Origin: an uncultured Prevotellaceae bacterium
Lineage (GTDB): Bacteria > Bacteroidota > Bacteroidia > Bacteroidales > Bacteroidaceae
Assembly: GCA_937877605.1 (NCBI GenBank)
Contig: CALFJA010000033.1
Location: 1 to 55,100 of the forward strand
Direction of reading: 5' to 3'
Length of the DNA: 55,100 nucleotides
In this document: positions 43,408 to 51,908 of the stretch, piece by piece
Numbering within the stretch: the stretch's first letter is position 1
Layout: every line of letters begins with the position of its first letter
Made by a program: the position numbers and the translations under genes
The notes under the pieces: model-generated
Told to the model about the DNA's origin: nothing
Databases searched by the model: none
Seen by the model: only the letters and a program-made list of their open reading frames with translations

Positions 43408-44004
43408 CTAGTTCTCTTGAATATAATTGTACATTTTATCAGCCATGCCGTAATGGTCGTCAGGGTCGTTCTTGTAGTCGTCGATGCGCCACTCGTTGTC
43501 GGCAAAGTCGAGATGCCACCACATCGAGACCTTTTCCCCGTCGTTGTCGCTGATGTCGAAGGTCACTTCTGCAATGTTGCCAGTCAGGATTTCCGGTTTG
43601 ATGTTGCTTACCTTGATGGGGACGCGCAGTCCTTGTGAGAACGGCATATATTCGATGAAGAAGGGATTGCCCTCTACCAGATTTTCCTGTGCCTTCAGGA
43701 CCTTCTCCTTCAGTTCGAGATAGCTCTTGGCGAAGAATGCCGTGTCGAGTTCTTCCTGATGTACTTCCTTCTGCGACCACACTTTGTTCACTTTTTGGTA
43801 GACCTGTTCCACCCAGTGGGCGATGTACTCCTCGGTCCACTTGTCATCGGGAGCCACCTCCACACCGTCGGCCTGCAAGGGTAGGGAGTCGGCTGTTACG
43901 GCTATTGAATCGTTGGCAGTCCCTTGCTGCGAGGGCTTGCAGGAATGGAGCGTGCCGGCAAGAAGTAAGGCCAGCACAGGCAATATAAATAGTATTCTTT
44001 TCAT
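43408..44004 (-). CDS. Lipoprotein, possibly DUF3828/NTF2-like (198 aa)
   Basis: From the ATG at 44004 the product starts MKRILFILPVLALLLAGTLH and has lipobox LHSC; the upstream frame would overlap the preceding gene's end without a signal. The mature part has helical KWTEEYIAHWVEQVYQKVNK and EELDTAFFAKSYLELKEKVL and then strands EVTFDISDNDGEKVSMWWHL and NEWRIDDYKND, resembling the DUF3828-type NTF2 fold; this likeness is by eye. 7 bp from the previous gene in the operon. Confidence 0.75.
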   Translation of the reverse strand: MKRILFILPVLALLLAGTLHSCKPSQQGTANDSIAVTADSLPLQADGVEVAPDDKWTEEYIAHWVEQVYQKVNKVWSQKEVHQEELDTAFFAKSYLELKEKVLKAQENLVEGNPFFIEYMPFSQGLRVPIKVSNIKPEILTGNIAEVTFDISDNDGEKVSMWWHLDFADNEWRIDDYKNDPDDHYGMADKMYNYIQEN

Positions 44005-44011
44005 GGTTGCA

Positions 44012-45589
44012 TTACATGTCTTGGTCAGGTCCGATCTTGCGGCTTGGGATGTCCACATCGAACGGGTTGGGCGAGAATTTCATGTCCTTCATGTCAATGA
44101 AATTGATGGTGCCGAGGTTCTCCGTGGGATGGTAGATTTCGCAGCCGGACATGTATACTTCGTTGTCTAAATTGAACAGGACGGCGTCTCCGTCGTTGGC
44201 ATAAAAGCGGCAATCGGTGAACGACAATCCGAGCGTTCCATGTGCCTCCACGAGATCATACTCGCGGTTCCTTAAGAAGTCGCAGGAGGAGAACCCCACG
44301 CCTTGCGACCGAAATACCTGCATGATACCATAGGTGCAGTCGCGAACTTTGGTGTCCAGCACCGCGAAGTCTTGGGTGTCGTAGAGATCGAGGCCATAGG
44401 TTCCGCAACCATATAGGTCGCAGTCGAGCATAACATTCAATTTTCCGCCCCTGACTCCGATGACACCTCCGGAGCAAGTGCCGTACTCGGTGTGCCCGAT
44501 GGTAAGGTTACGCACCTCGCAATGTTCGCAGTTGATGAAGTAGAGACAATAAGAATAGCGCGGGTCAACCTCTATACTGGAATTGCCTGCCCCCCTGATT
44601 GTGAGTTGATTGAAGTTAACCAGTGCCAGCTGCCGTCCGTCGGATACCACCTCGCTGATGGCAAGCGGTTCGTTTCCGATATGTGCAGTGGCATCGGTGG
44701 CCCAGCGGCGGCCAGGAACGCGCATGAACAGTTTCTCGTTTTCCAGCACACGCGACAGGTTCAGGTGGACATCTTTTCCAATAATCACGGTGCGGTTGGA
44801 TCCAAGGGCTGCGAGGAATTCCTGTTCGGTAGTTACTGTAAATACCACCTCATCGTCCATCTCGTCAGGTCCGCGTCCGTCGTCGGCCAGTCCACCAGGA
44901 AAATTCTCAGCGCGGAGCATGCTGGTGCGATACTCGTCAGGGGTGGCTTCTTCGCTCTTGATGAGTTGGAGGTTGGTCTGTTCGATGATGTTAAGTTTGA
45001 TGGCCTTGTTGTTATTACCGGGCTTGTACCACGACTGCCTGCCGAAGTAGGACTGCAGGTCGGTGGATTGGAACCGCCAGCCTTTGCGTGCCAGGATTTC
45101 GTTGCGCATGAGGCGTAGGTCGGGCTTGGAGAAGCGTGCCAGATAGGTGGTGTTCAGGAGCATTCCTGTGAGCAAGTCGCTGACAGGCTGCATCTCCGAC
45201 CAGGTCTCTTGGGCGACGCAGTTGTTCAGGTTGTCGGGCGTGAGCACCATAGTCCATGCCACATCGCCCTTTGCATTCTTGAAGGCCAGGAAGTTCATGC
45301 CTTCCTGACGGATATATTTTACCTCAGCCATCTCGCTGATACGCTGGGCGAGGGCACCGTTTCTGGTGCCAACGAAGTATAGTCCTGCCTTTTCCGTTGC
45401 TATCAGTGAAATACGGAATGTGTTGTGATTGTTGTCAGTTCCGATTAGTTCGGCAGAGCCGGATGAAGACACAGAGGTCGTGTACAGTACAGCTCCGTCC
45501 CACCATTTGTCGCCTTGCTGGATGCGTTGTGCTTGAACACCGGCTACAGCCAGCAGCGAAATCATTATAAATAACGAAAGTCTTTTCAT
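44012..45589 (-). CDS. Exported YARHG-domain protein with right-handed beta-helix
   Basis: A 525-residue protein with signal peptide MKRLSLFIMISLLAVAGVQA. Residues about 157-212 (LRLMRNEILARKGWRFQSTD, then LQSYFGRQSWYKPG) match the YARHG domain, an extracellular module of unknown function usually found in secreted or membrane proteins. From about 250 to 510 there are regular short strands with N/C/D turns (GGVIGVRGGKLNVMLDCDLY, GLDLYDTQDFAVLDTKV, SCDFLRNREYDLVEAHG) as in parallel beta-helix proteins that bind or cleave polysaccharides. No catalytic triad is apparent. It begins 58 bp after the preceding gene. Confidence 0.85.
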   Translation of the reverse strand: MKRLSLFIMISLLAVAGVQAQRIQQGDKWWDGAVLYTTSVSSSGSAELIGTDNNHNTFRISLIATEKAGLYFVGTRNGALAQRISEMAEVKYIRQEGMNFLAFKNAKGDVAWTMVLTPDNLNNCVAQETWSEMQPVSDLLTGMLLNTTYLARFSKPDLRLMRNEILARKGWRFQSTDLQSYFGRQSWYKPGNNNKAIKLNIIEQTNLQLIKSEEATPDEYRTSMLRAENFPGGLADDGRGPDEMDDEVVFTVTTEQEFLAALGSNRTVIIGKDVHLNLSRVLENEKLFMRVPGRRWATDATAHIGNEPLAISEVVSDGRQLALVNFNQLTIRGAGNSSIEVDPRYSYCLYFINCEHCEVRNLTIGHTEYGTCSGGVIGVRGGKLNVMLDCDLYGCGTYGLDLYDTQDFAVLDTKVRDCTYGIMQVFRSQGVGFSSCDFLRNREYDLVEAHGTLGLSFTDCRFYANDGDAVLFNLDNEVYMSGCEIYHPTENLGTINFIDMKDMKFSPNPFDVDIPSRKIGPDQDM

Positions 45590-45647
45590 AGTGGTATTGT
45601 TTTTTCAGAATTAGTTTCTACCTCAATCCTATTTAATATAAATGCTC

Positions 45648-46853
45648 TTATTCTGCAACGAACTTCGCTCCGTTCCATGTGAACCGCTTGGTTATCTTGC
45701 CCGATGGGATATAATACTCATAGACGAGGGCCTTTCCCGTCTGCGGTAACTTGCAGCGTGTTACGGAAGTACCAGAGGGCGGTTCTTCGTTAATGCCCAG
45801 ATTGGGTGCGTAGACTGCCTGCATGGCGCGGCGGTTGTTGTCGTATATGTAGAAAGCGACCCCGGAGTACTGTCCCTCGATGGGCTTTCCGTCGTAGATG
45901 GTCACCACATTCTCGGCAACCAACTTATGCATTCCGTCGCTGCAGTTCCAGTAGCAGCACTCAATGTAGAGCGATTCCCGGGTGGAGTATTTATGGTCGT
46001 AGCGTACATATCCGTTGGGAGCATCGACCAGTATCGTGGTTCCTTGGGTCAGCATTTGTCCGCGCAGATGTTTTTTCCAGTCCGTCTGCATGGCATCGAG
46101 TGCCTCTCCTTTCTTTTCTTGCGAGAGGATGGTGGTGACGAAATCGCTGATGGAGGGCTTCGCTCCCTTGTATCTTACAAACAATTCGTCGGCTTCTGTG
46201 TCTTCAGGCTGCGCCTCTTCCACGATTCGCTTGAACACAGGTTTCATGCCATCCCATTCATATTCATGAACATAAATCGAGGAGTATTTATATTCCAGAA
46301 TGCGAAGCGTTTTACCTTTCTGGGGCAACTGATGGCTTATCTGGCTCTTTGCAGCCTTCCGTTTGAACCCGGCAAGGATTTGCGGCTCGGGCGTCAGCGT
46401 CTTGGTCTGCGGGTTGTAGTCGTAGAAGCATACGAAGTCAATCTCCGGGTCGGTAGGTTTTCCCAGGTGGACGGCAAACAGGCTGTGTCCGTTGGAGCGG
46501 CGCCAGACGCAGGCTGACATGTACTGGCTGTCAGTACCGTCGTCACCTACTTCCACATAGCCGTTTTTCGAATCGTTGACGACGCGGCGGTCGGTTTCCT
46601 CTTCGAGAACTTCTTCCGACAGTCCCTTTTCCATCGTGCCCCGGGCTTCTTCCACGCTGTAGGTGGGCCAGGTCTGATCGAAGCGTTCGAGCATGATGCC
46701 GAGGCTGCTGTTCAGGACATTCTTGATGGGGACTTTGGCCCAGTCCCGGTAAATCTGTTCTAATGAACAGGATTCAAACTCAGGGTCGTCCTGTGCCAGC
46801 GCCACGCTTGCGCAGCAAAGGCACAGGGAGAGGAGGACAGTCAGTCGTTTCAT
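45648..46853 (-). CDS. Exported protein of unknown function (401 aa)
   Basis: The start at 46853 overlaps the stop of the TMEM43-like gene in an ATGA, giving signal peptide MKRLTVLLSLCLCCASVALA. Longer readings upstream would lie inside that gene. Internal segments YSSIYVHEYEWDGMKPVFKR and the C-terminal KITKRFTWNGAKFVAE share a Y/F-x-W-(D/N)-G-x-K pattern, suggesting internal repeats of a small strand unit. No known domain is recognised. Translation is probably coupled to the TMEM43-like protein. Confidence 0.78.
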   Translation of the reverse strand: MKRLTVLLSLCLCCASVALAQDDPEFESCSLEQIYRDWAKVPIKNVLNSSLGIMLERFDQTWPTYSVEEARGTMEKGLSEEVLEEETDRRVVNDSKNGYVEVGDDGTDSQYMSACVWRRSNGHSLFAVHLGKPTDPEIDFVCFYDYNPQTKTLTPEPQILAGFKRKAAKSQISHQLPQKGKTLRILEYKYSSIYVHEYEWDGMKPVFKRIVEEAQPEDTEADELFVRYKGAKPSISDFVTTILSQEKKGEALDAMQTDWKKHLRGQMLTQGTTILVDAPNGYVRYDHKYSTRESLYIECCYWNCSDGMHKLVAENVVTIYDGKPIEGQYSGVAFYIYDNNRRAMQAVYAPNLGINEEPPSGTSVTRCKLPQTGKALVYEYYIPSGKITKRFTWNGAKFVAE

Positions 46854-48238
46854 GCGTTTTCCTCTGGCATCTTTTGTGGTTCCACTTGAGTGGCAGGTCC
46901 GTTCTTGCCGGCCTTGGCTGCCAGTTCTTTCAGCTTGTCCTTGCCCTTGAAGGCAAATACCCAGATGAGGAATCCGGCCAGTGCCAGCAGTCCGATACCC
47001 AGCAACGGGCGGTAGAACAGCCATGCCAGTGCGATGACGATGAGCGACCATACTACACCGAATACGGTGCAAACTACACCGATGCCCCAGCCAAAGATGT
47101 TTGCCACGAAGGGAACCACCTTGAGAATGGTCTCCAGGAAGCCGAAGATGTTCTTCAGTCCGGCAATCACCATCATGACACCTACGAAGCGCAGTACCCA
47201 GAGCCAGAAATTATTGGCGCTGTGTGCGTCATCGAAAATCTCGTCGGCGTCTTTCTTTCCCATGACAAGTGTCTGGAAGCGTTTGCCGTTCTTTGCCTTG
47301 AAGGCCTTGAATGTGTCGCCTGTAACCTGTGCGATGATGGTTACCTTGGCCGGTACCACCTTCTCGAAGGTTACGCGCACATCTCCGACCTCGGGCGAAC
47401 CTGGCACGCGACCGAAGTAGAGTACATTGCCTGCCTGGTGTACATAGTCGAGGTTTACCTTGTTTTCGGCATGTTGCATCAGGCTGTCTGTGGCTGCCTT
47501 GTCGGCTTCGGCGGCTGCCTTGAGCGAATCGTTTTCAACGGCGGCAGGCTGTTGGGCTGTTTGGTCGTTTAGGTGCTTGGTGCCATAGAAGCGCTCGTAG
47601 GCTGTGCCGGCGTTTCTGTCCAGTTGTTTCAGCAGGTCGGTGCTCAGGGCCAGTTCCACAGGTTCCTTGGAAGAGATGCTGTGGATGAGCGATTCGTTCA
47701 GCTTATAGGCGCCGAAACTCACATTCTCTGCCCATTGCTGCTCGTCCTCGATGGTGGTCAGTACCATGTTCTTTCCTTGGTAGGCTGGGTCCTTGAACTC
47801 GCTCGACTGCTCCGGACTGCTCACCCATTCCTTCGTGTAGGTGTAGGTAGTGGTGGTTACCTGCTTTCCGCCGAGTTTGTCCTGGGAGGTCGACTCCTCA
47901 TGCTCCACCCACTGGTAGTATTCCACGGTGCGTTGCAGGGCAATGGCCTTGGCACCGAAGCCGAACTGCTTGTCCACCAGCGAGTCCTCGGTTGTGGCCA
48001 GGGCTGTGGCGCAGACCAGTTCACCGTCCAAAGCCGGGTCTTTCTTGTTGGGGTTTTCCATGTCGACGCAGGCCTTTTCAGCCTCGTTGAGCATCTTGTC
48101 GGTCTTCACGGCGCGGCCTTCGTTCCACCACAGCAGGGCGGTGGCCGCAATGAAAAGGATGAAACCGGAACCGATGTTCCTGAACGAGCTGCCCACACGG
48201 GAGCCGTAGCCCGTAGTCTTTACTTCTTGATAAGCCAT
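46850..48238 (-). CDS. TMEM43 (LUMA) family membrane protein
   Basis: From the ATG at 48238 the product is 462 residues. One membrane helix (about 23-38) is followed by the family hallmark WWNEGRAV (37-44), then about 280 residues on the far side of the membrane, then at least four membrane helices near the C-terminus (FWLWVLRFVGVMMVIAGL through LLGIGLLALAGFLIWVFAF). This matches the TMEM43/DUF1625 layout; the eukaryotic member is a nuclear-envelope and ER protein, and bacterial members have no assigned role. A 12-bp fragment of the pyk-type repeat (GTTTGGTCGTTT) falls in frame near residues 223-227. First gene of the seven-gene operon. Confidence 0.85.
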   Translation of the reverse strand: MAYQEVKTTGYGSRVGSSFRNIGSGFILFIAATALLWWNEGRAVKTDKMLNEAEKACVDMENPNKKDPALDGELVCATALATTEDSLVDKQFGFGAKAIALQRTVEYYQWVEHEESTSQDKLGGKQVTTTTYTYTKEWVSSPEQSSEFKDPAYQGKNMVLTTIEDEQQWAENVSFGAYKLNESLIHSISSKEPVELALSTDLLKQLDRNAGTAYERFYGTKHLNDQTAQQPAAVENDSLKAAAEADKAATDSLMQHAENKVNLDYVHQAGNVLYFGRVPGSPEVGDVRVTFEKVVPAKVTIIAQVTGDTFKAFKAKNGKRFQTLVMGKKDADEIFDDAHSANNFWLWVLRFVGVMMVIAGLKNIFGFLETILKVVPFVANIFGWGIGVVCTVFGVVWSLIVIALAWLFYRPLLGIGLLALAGFLIWVFAFKGKDKLKELAAKAGKNGPATQVEPQKMPEENA

Positions 48239-48324
48239 AGTGAATTTGTTTTTATAGATGTTTATGTTGAAAATCCTCTGGGGGTAGGTTTGTCTTTCGG
48301 CAGCACATAGCGGTTTTGTGTGGG

Positions 48325-48332
48325 TAAAGATA
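48325..48332 (-). promoter_or_regulatory. Possible -7 element of the seven-gene operon
   Basis: TATCTTTA on the minus strand, one mismatch from TAnnTTTG, 87 bp before the start of the TMEM43-like gene. No better candidate was seen in the spacer. Confidence 0.35.
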
Positions 48333-48455
48333 CAAATAAACGGACGGAATGAAGAAAAATAAATGATTTTATTTTTCACTGTTTCTGTGCGAGCGTGTTT
48401 CAGGTGCAATCGGCTGGTGCCAAAAATCGACGGAGCAGCGAGCGCAAAGAGCTCT

Positions 48456-48487
48456 TTGCCGAGTCGTGTCGGAGGAAAAGCCAGAGG
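48456..48487 (+). repeat. TTGCCGAG...AAAAGCCAGAGG hairpin element
   Basis: TTGCCGAGTCGTGTCGGAGG then AAAAGCCAGAGGCTTAAC; CGAGCGCAAAGAG precedes it at 48439-48451. Compare CGAGCGCAA at the 26-kb copy and CGAGTGCAA at the 55-kb copy: the same flank recurs. Confidence 0.75.
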
Positions 48488-48654
48488 CTTAACTTGATTG
48501 CACACACCCTATGGAACTGTTCTTTTTGCCAGTTTTTCCGCAAGGGCAGGGTGGAAAGGCTGGAATAAGGCGGCTCTTTTGCACTCTCCGTAATGCGCTG
48601 GCTGACAGCAATTTGAGAATTTTTGCAATTCGTATTCCCGATGGCGGTTTTCCT

Positions 48655-48689
48655 ACTGAGGCCCAAACGGACTCCGTTTGGGCCTCAGT
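48655..48689. repeat. Perfect 17-bp inverted repeat, palindromic family locus E
   Basis: ACTGAGGCCCAAACGGA (48655-48671), a single C, and TCCGTTTGGGCCTCAGT (48673-48689): a perfect 17-bp palindrome with a one-base centre. It is the most complete member of the six-locus family and probably shows its full structure. Confidence 0.9.
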
Positions 48690-48958
48690 TATATTTCATC
48701 TGGGTGCCTTTTGGATGATGAAAATGGCCTTCTGTGAGTGAAAAAAGCATGAAAACGGGATGAAACAGCCTTGCTGGGGAGGGTAATTTCTGCCAGAATC
48801 GAAATGAAAATGCCGTTTTAACATCTCTTTCCAGCATTGCACACTTGTTTCCATCGGAAACCGTTAGATGTCAATTCCTCCAGCAATCTGGAGAGAAAAC
48901 GCGTGAAATGGCTGACAGACAGCAAGGTTATGAAATTTCCTCCGCAGCGTAGACACAA

Positions 48959-48997
48959 GAAGAGAGGCATGCCCTCGGTGGGAGCATGCCTCTCTTC
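48959..48997. terminator. Terminator after the beta-helix surface protein gene
   Basis: AGAGAGGCATGC (48961-48972) pairs with GCATGCCTCTCT (48984-48995), a perfect 12-bp stem with an 11-nt loop. The run of T on the minus strand is interrupted (TCTTGTG). Confidence 0.7.
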
Positions 48998-49036
48998 AGT
49001 ATGGGAAATGGCACTGGACGGTTGTCCTATTTGCCA

Positions 49037-51364
49037 TCAGTTGCCGATAACCCCATTGCCATCCCAGATGCTGGTGCCGCTCGGTGCTGCCGAAAGGGCA
49101 GTGGTAGAAGGCGTGCTGCTGGCGCAGATGGTCATGGTGGTGCCCATGTTGCTGTTGGTGGGCACATAGAAGGAGAACACGCTGTTGCTGCCGTTCTTGA
49201 AAGTGTACCATTTGTTCTGGCTGAAAGAGGCCGTCTTGCGGTTGATGTTCACGGTACTGCCGTTCTCCAGACCGCCTATGGCAACGATGTTTCCGCCGGT
49301 GATGGTCAGTTTGTAGTTGTCCTCGGTGTTGGCGTCTATGCCCACTTCGGGCGTCCGTGCGGCAATGGCGACGACATTCCCGCCGCTGATATTGAAGTTA
49401 CCGTTGGCATCCATGCCGTCGTTGCTCTTGGAATAGGCATAGACATTGCCTCCGGTGATGTTGAAGGTGCTGGCCGCGTTGATGCCGTCGTCACCTGCGT
49501 TGGCATAGATGTATCCTCCGCTGATGTCGATGGTGCTCTTGCTCTCAATGGCTTCGTGGTTGGTAGAGTAGGCCACCACCGTTCCACCAGTGATGACAAT
49601 GCCTCCGGTGTAGGTGTATTCGACAGTGCTGCCGCCACCGCCGGGGCCACCACCAGGGTTACCGCCGCCTCCACCACCAGGGTTACCGCCGCCTCCACCA
49701 CCTGGTGCGGAGGCAATTACGGTGCTCGCGGATTCCTTTTCGGTGCGCGTTCCGGCCTTGATGGCCTTTGGAGAGGAGGTCACATTGCTGCTGTAAGTGT
49801 ATTTGCTGCCCGTAGCCGAGGCGTAGATGTTGGCATCGTCGCTGATGGTAAGGGTACCGTCGGCCTTGATGCACTTGCCGCCGGAGCCGCTGCTCTTCAG
49901 CGTCAGCGTACCGCCGCTGATGGTCATGTCCTTGTCTGCCTTCAAGCCTCCACAGCCCTTGGCATCGCTTTCCGTACCATCGTAGGCACCATTGCCGGTA
50001 GTGGTCACCGTGATAGTGCCGCCGGTGATGGTCATATTGCCGCTACCGTCGTCCTCGTCGGCCTTGATGCCCTTGCTGGCATTGCCTGACATGGTTACAT
50101 CGACGGTTCCTCCGTTGATGACAATCTCGCCTGCCTTGATGCCTTTGGCCGTGCAGTAGTAGGACGAACCGGAACTGTTGGTGGCGCCGCTGTTGTTCAC
50201 GGTGATGTTGCCATCGTTGATGGTGATGGTTCCGTCGGCGTTGATGCCTCGGCCGGCGCCGCCGGTTACCGTGGCAACAATGGTGCCTCCGTCGATTGTT
50301 ATGTTCCCGCCGGCCTTCAGTCCGCTGGTGTAGGAGATGTCGGTAAGGTCGCTAACATCGATGGCGCCGTTGGCATTGAGTGTCAATGTTCCGCCGGTTA
50401 TGAAGATGTCCCCGTCGGCTTTCAGGCACTTGGTGGCAGTGCCTGCCGCTGTGGCTGTCAAGGTTCCACCAGTGATGTAGACATTACCGCTGTCCTCGTC
50501 TTCATGGTCTGTGAATTCGCCTGTCGAGGTGGTGCCGTCGAGTTCCACCTGGATGGCATCGTCGCTGGTGCTGATGCCCGTCACGGTGATGCTGCCGCTT
50601 TCCATCAGGAAATACTCGCTGATGTGGATGCCGTCCTTCAGATTGCTGCTGCTACCACTCATGTTCACGGTGAGGTCGCAGTTTTTCAGGGTCATGTACT
50701 CGTTGCTCTTGATGCCGTGATAGTCGGAGCAGTTCACGATGAGGGAGCCTTTTCCCTTGAATTCGGAATGTCCCTTTACATAGAGGCAGCCCTTGTAGGT
50801 CTTTGTTCCCAATCCGGTCAAGGTGTTCTCGGTGCCCTTCTTGCTGCTGATTTCTATGCGCTTTCCGTTGTAGATGCACACGGCCGGACCTGCTGTGTTG
50901 GTCAGCGTGAGCCCATTGAACTCCACTGTCGACTTGTATTCGCCTGACATGTAGAACAAACCGTTGTCATAACTGCCCGAAGCACTGCCCGAAAGCGTGT
51001 AGGTTATTTCCCCCGCATTGTCGTCGGTGGTACTGGTCTGGGTGATGGCCACCTGCGTTCCGTCGATGGCTACATCGACATAGCGGGCCGCGTTGCCCAC
51101 AACGGTGACGGTGGGAGCATCTCCGTAGGTAACGGTTACGGTGTTATCGGTCGGCGTACTGCTGTCGACCGTCATATCGGTGATGTCGCTGATGGTGAAG
51201 ACTTTGCCCATAATGGTGAGCGTGGTGCCTCCGCTGTAGGTCATGTCGCCGGTAAGTGAGGAGGGAAACTGGTAGGTTACATTGTCCACCTGGACATTCA
51301 GCGTCTGTGCTCCGGCTGCTATCGTCAGCGCAAGGAGGGAGAGAAGCATGGATATCTTTTTCAT
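49037..51364 (-). CDS. Carbohydrate-binding beta-helix surface protein (Cthe_2159/PF14262-like)
   Basis: A 775-residue exported protein with signal peptide MKKISMLLSLLALTIAAGAQ. Many GGT/GGN repeats (IYITGGTLTATAAG, ITINDGNITVNN, MTISGGTLTLKSS) with KGIKAD/KCIKAD turns form a right-handed parallel beta-helix like Cthe_2159, a cellulose- and pectin-binding protein. A glycine-rich linker (about 555-578, GGGGGNPG repeated) splits it. The first about 90 residues (NVTYQFPSSL...VFTISDITDMTV) resemble the partner protein starting at 51732. Its start overlaps that gene's stop in an ATGA. Ligand unknown; probably a surface adhesin. Confidence 0.87.
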   Translation of the reverse strand: MKKISMLLSLLALTIAAGAQTLNVQVDNVTYQFPSSLTGDMTYSGGTTLTIMGKVFTISDITDMTVDSSTPTDNTVTVTYGDAPTVTVVGNAARYVDVAIDGTQVAITQTSTTDDNAGEITYTLSGSASGSYDNGLFYMSGEYKSTVEFNGLTLTNTAGPAVCIYNGKRIEISSKKGTENTLTGLGTKTYKGCLYVKGHSEFKGKGSLIVNCSDYHGIKSNEYMTLKNCDLTVNMSGSSSNLKDGIHISEYFLMESGSITVTGISTSDDAIQVELDGTTSTGEFTDHEDEDSGNVYITGGTLTATAAGTATKCLKADGDIFITGGTLTLNANGAIDVSDLTDISYTSGLKAGGNITIDGGTIVATVTGGAGRGINADGTITINDGNITVNNSGATNSSGSSYYCTAKGIKAGEIVINGGTVDVTMSGNASKGIKADEDDGSGNMTITGGTITVTTTGNGAYDGTESDAKGCGGLKADKDMTISGGTLTLKSSGSGGKCIKADGTLTISDDANIYASATGSKYTYSSNVTSSPKAIKAGTRTEKESASTVIASAPGGGGGGNPGGGGGGNPGGGPGGGGSTVEYTYTGGIVITGGTVVAYSTNHEAIESKSTIDISGGYIYANAGDDGINAASTFNITGGNVYAYSKSNDGMDANGNFNISGGNVVAIAARTPEVGIDANTEDNYKLTITGGNIVAIGGLENGSTVNINRKTASFSQNKWYTFKNGSNSVFSFYVPTNSNMGTTMTICASSTPSTTALSAAPSGTSIWDGNGVIGN
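49647..49694 (-). repeat. 24-bp perfect tandem repeat encoding a Gly-rich linker
   Basis: Two exact 24-bp copies (49647-49670 and 49671-49694) encode GGGGGNPG on the minus strand, flanked by further imperfect Gly codons. The unit is a multiple of three, so copy-number change keeps the frame. Confidence 0.9.
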
Positions 51365-51732
51365 TTCGATGTCAGTTTAAAGGTTCCGTTCTTTGTCTTC
51401 ACGATGTAGACGCCCTTCTGCATCTGCTCTTTCGGGATGATTTTTCCCTGCAGGTCGTAGATGGCTGTGGCTTCATTCAGGTCGTCGGCGGTGAGAGTCG
51501 TAATGCCGGTGGTCTCGTCGTTGGTCGAGAAATACATCCTTGTGAGGTCGGAGAGTATGAAAGTCTCGCTGCCGGCAGTGAGCGTTTCTCCGCTGATAGA
51601 TATCGTCAGTGACGCTATCGGCACGGAAACCTTGCTGCCTCCGGAGGTCTCAAAGGTCAGGTAGGTGTAGTCTTCGGCCTGCACGGTGAAGACAGTCACC
51701 AAAGCAAACAATGTGAGTAGTAGTCTTTTCAT
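51361..51732 (-). CDS. Small exported partner protein with C-terminal anchor-like module
   Basis: From the ATG at 51732 the product is 123 residues with signal peptide MKRLLLTLFALVTVFTVQAE. The middle (YLTFETSGGSKVSVPIASLT...FILSDLTRMYFST) is similar to the N-terminal part of the beta-helix protein next door (VTYQFPSSL...FTISDITDMTV), suggesting a shared module. The end (AIYDLQGKIIPKEQMQKGVY then IVKTKNGTFKLTS) looks like C-terminal YDxxG-RxV-type modules common on secreted Prevotella proteins. It overlaps the next gene by 4 bp. Confidence 0.8.
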   Translation of the reverse strand: MKRLLLTLFALVTVFTVQAEDYTYLTFETSGGSKVSVPIASLTISISGETLTAGSETFILSDLTRMYFSTNDETTGITTLTADDLNEATAIYDLQGKIIPKEQMQKGVYIVKTKNGTFKLTSK

Positions 51733-51855
51733 AAGCGTATCGGTGTTTCTGTTTAAAATTGTAATCATTTGCCTTGCAAAGATATGCATTTTCTTTTAAT
51801 TGCAGTTAAATCCCAACAGATTTTAACTATTTGGCTGTCAGGCGGGTAGCAAGAA

Positions 51856-51886
51856 AGGACATGTTCCCGCATGTGGAGCATGTCCT
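51856..51886 (-). terminator. Terminator of the tkt-rpiB operon
   Basis: AGGACATGTTCC (51856-51867) pairs with GGAGCATGTCCT (51875-51886), one G-U pair, loop about 7 nt. Read on the minus strand it is followed by TTTCTTGC. Confidence 0.75.
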
Positions 51887-51908
51887 ATAATAATAAGGTA
51901 TATGCGCG

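Larger units (their letters stand above)
48239..48958. other. Noncoding stretch upstream of the seven-gene operon
   Basis: No convincing gene. It holds a weak operon promoter (48325-48332), the hairpin element at 48456-48487 and the perfect palindrome at 48655-48689. Confidence 0.6.

Noticed and set aside
45648..47072. Extended start of the 401-aa exported protein at 47072
   Set aside because: The additional residues lie inside the TMEM43-like coding region in another frame; the signal peptide starts at 46853.
46850..48505. Extended start of the TMEM43-like gene at 48505
   Set aside because: The added residues pass through a repeat element and the promoter region; the conserved family start is at 48238.
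48655..48689. Perfect palindrome considered as a rho-independent terminator
   Set aside because: No T-run follows and no gene ends nearby; the sequence belongs to a repeat family found at five other loci.
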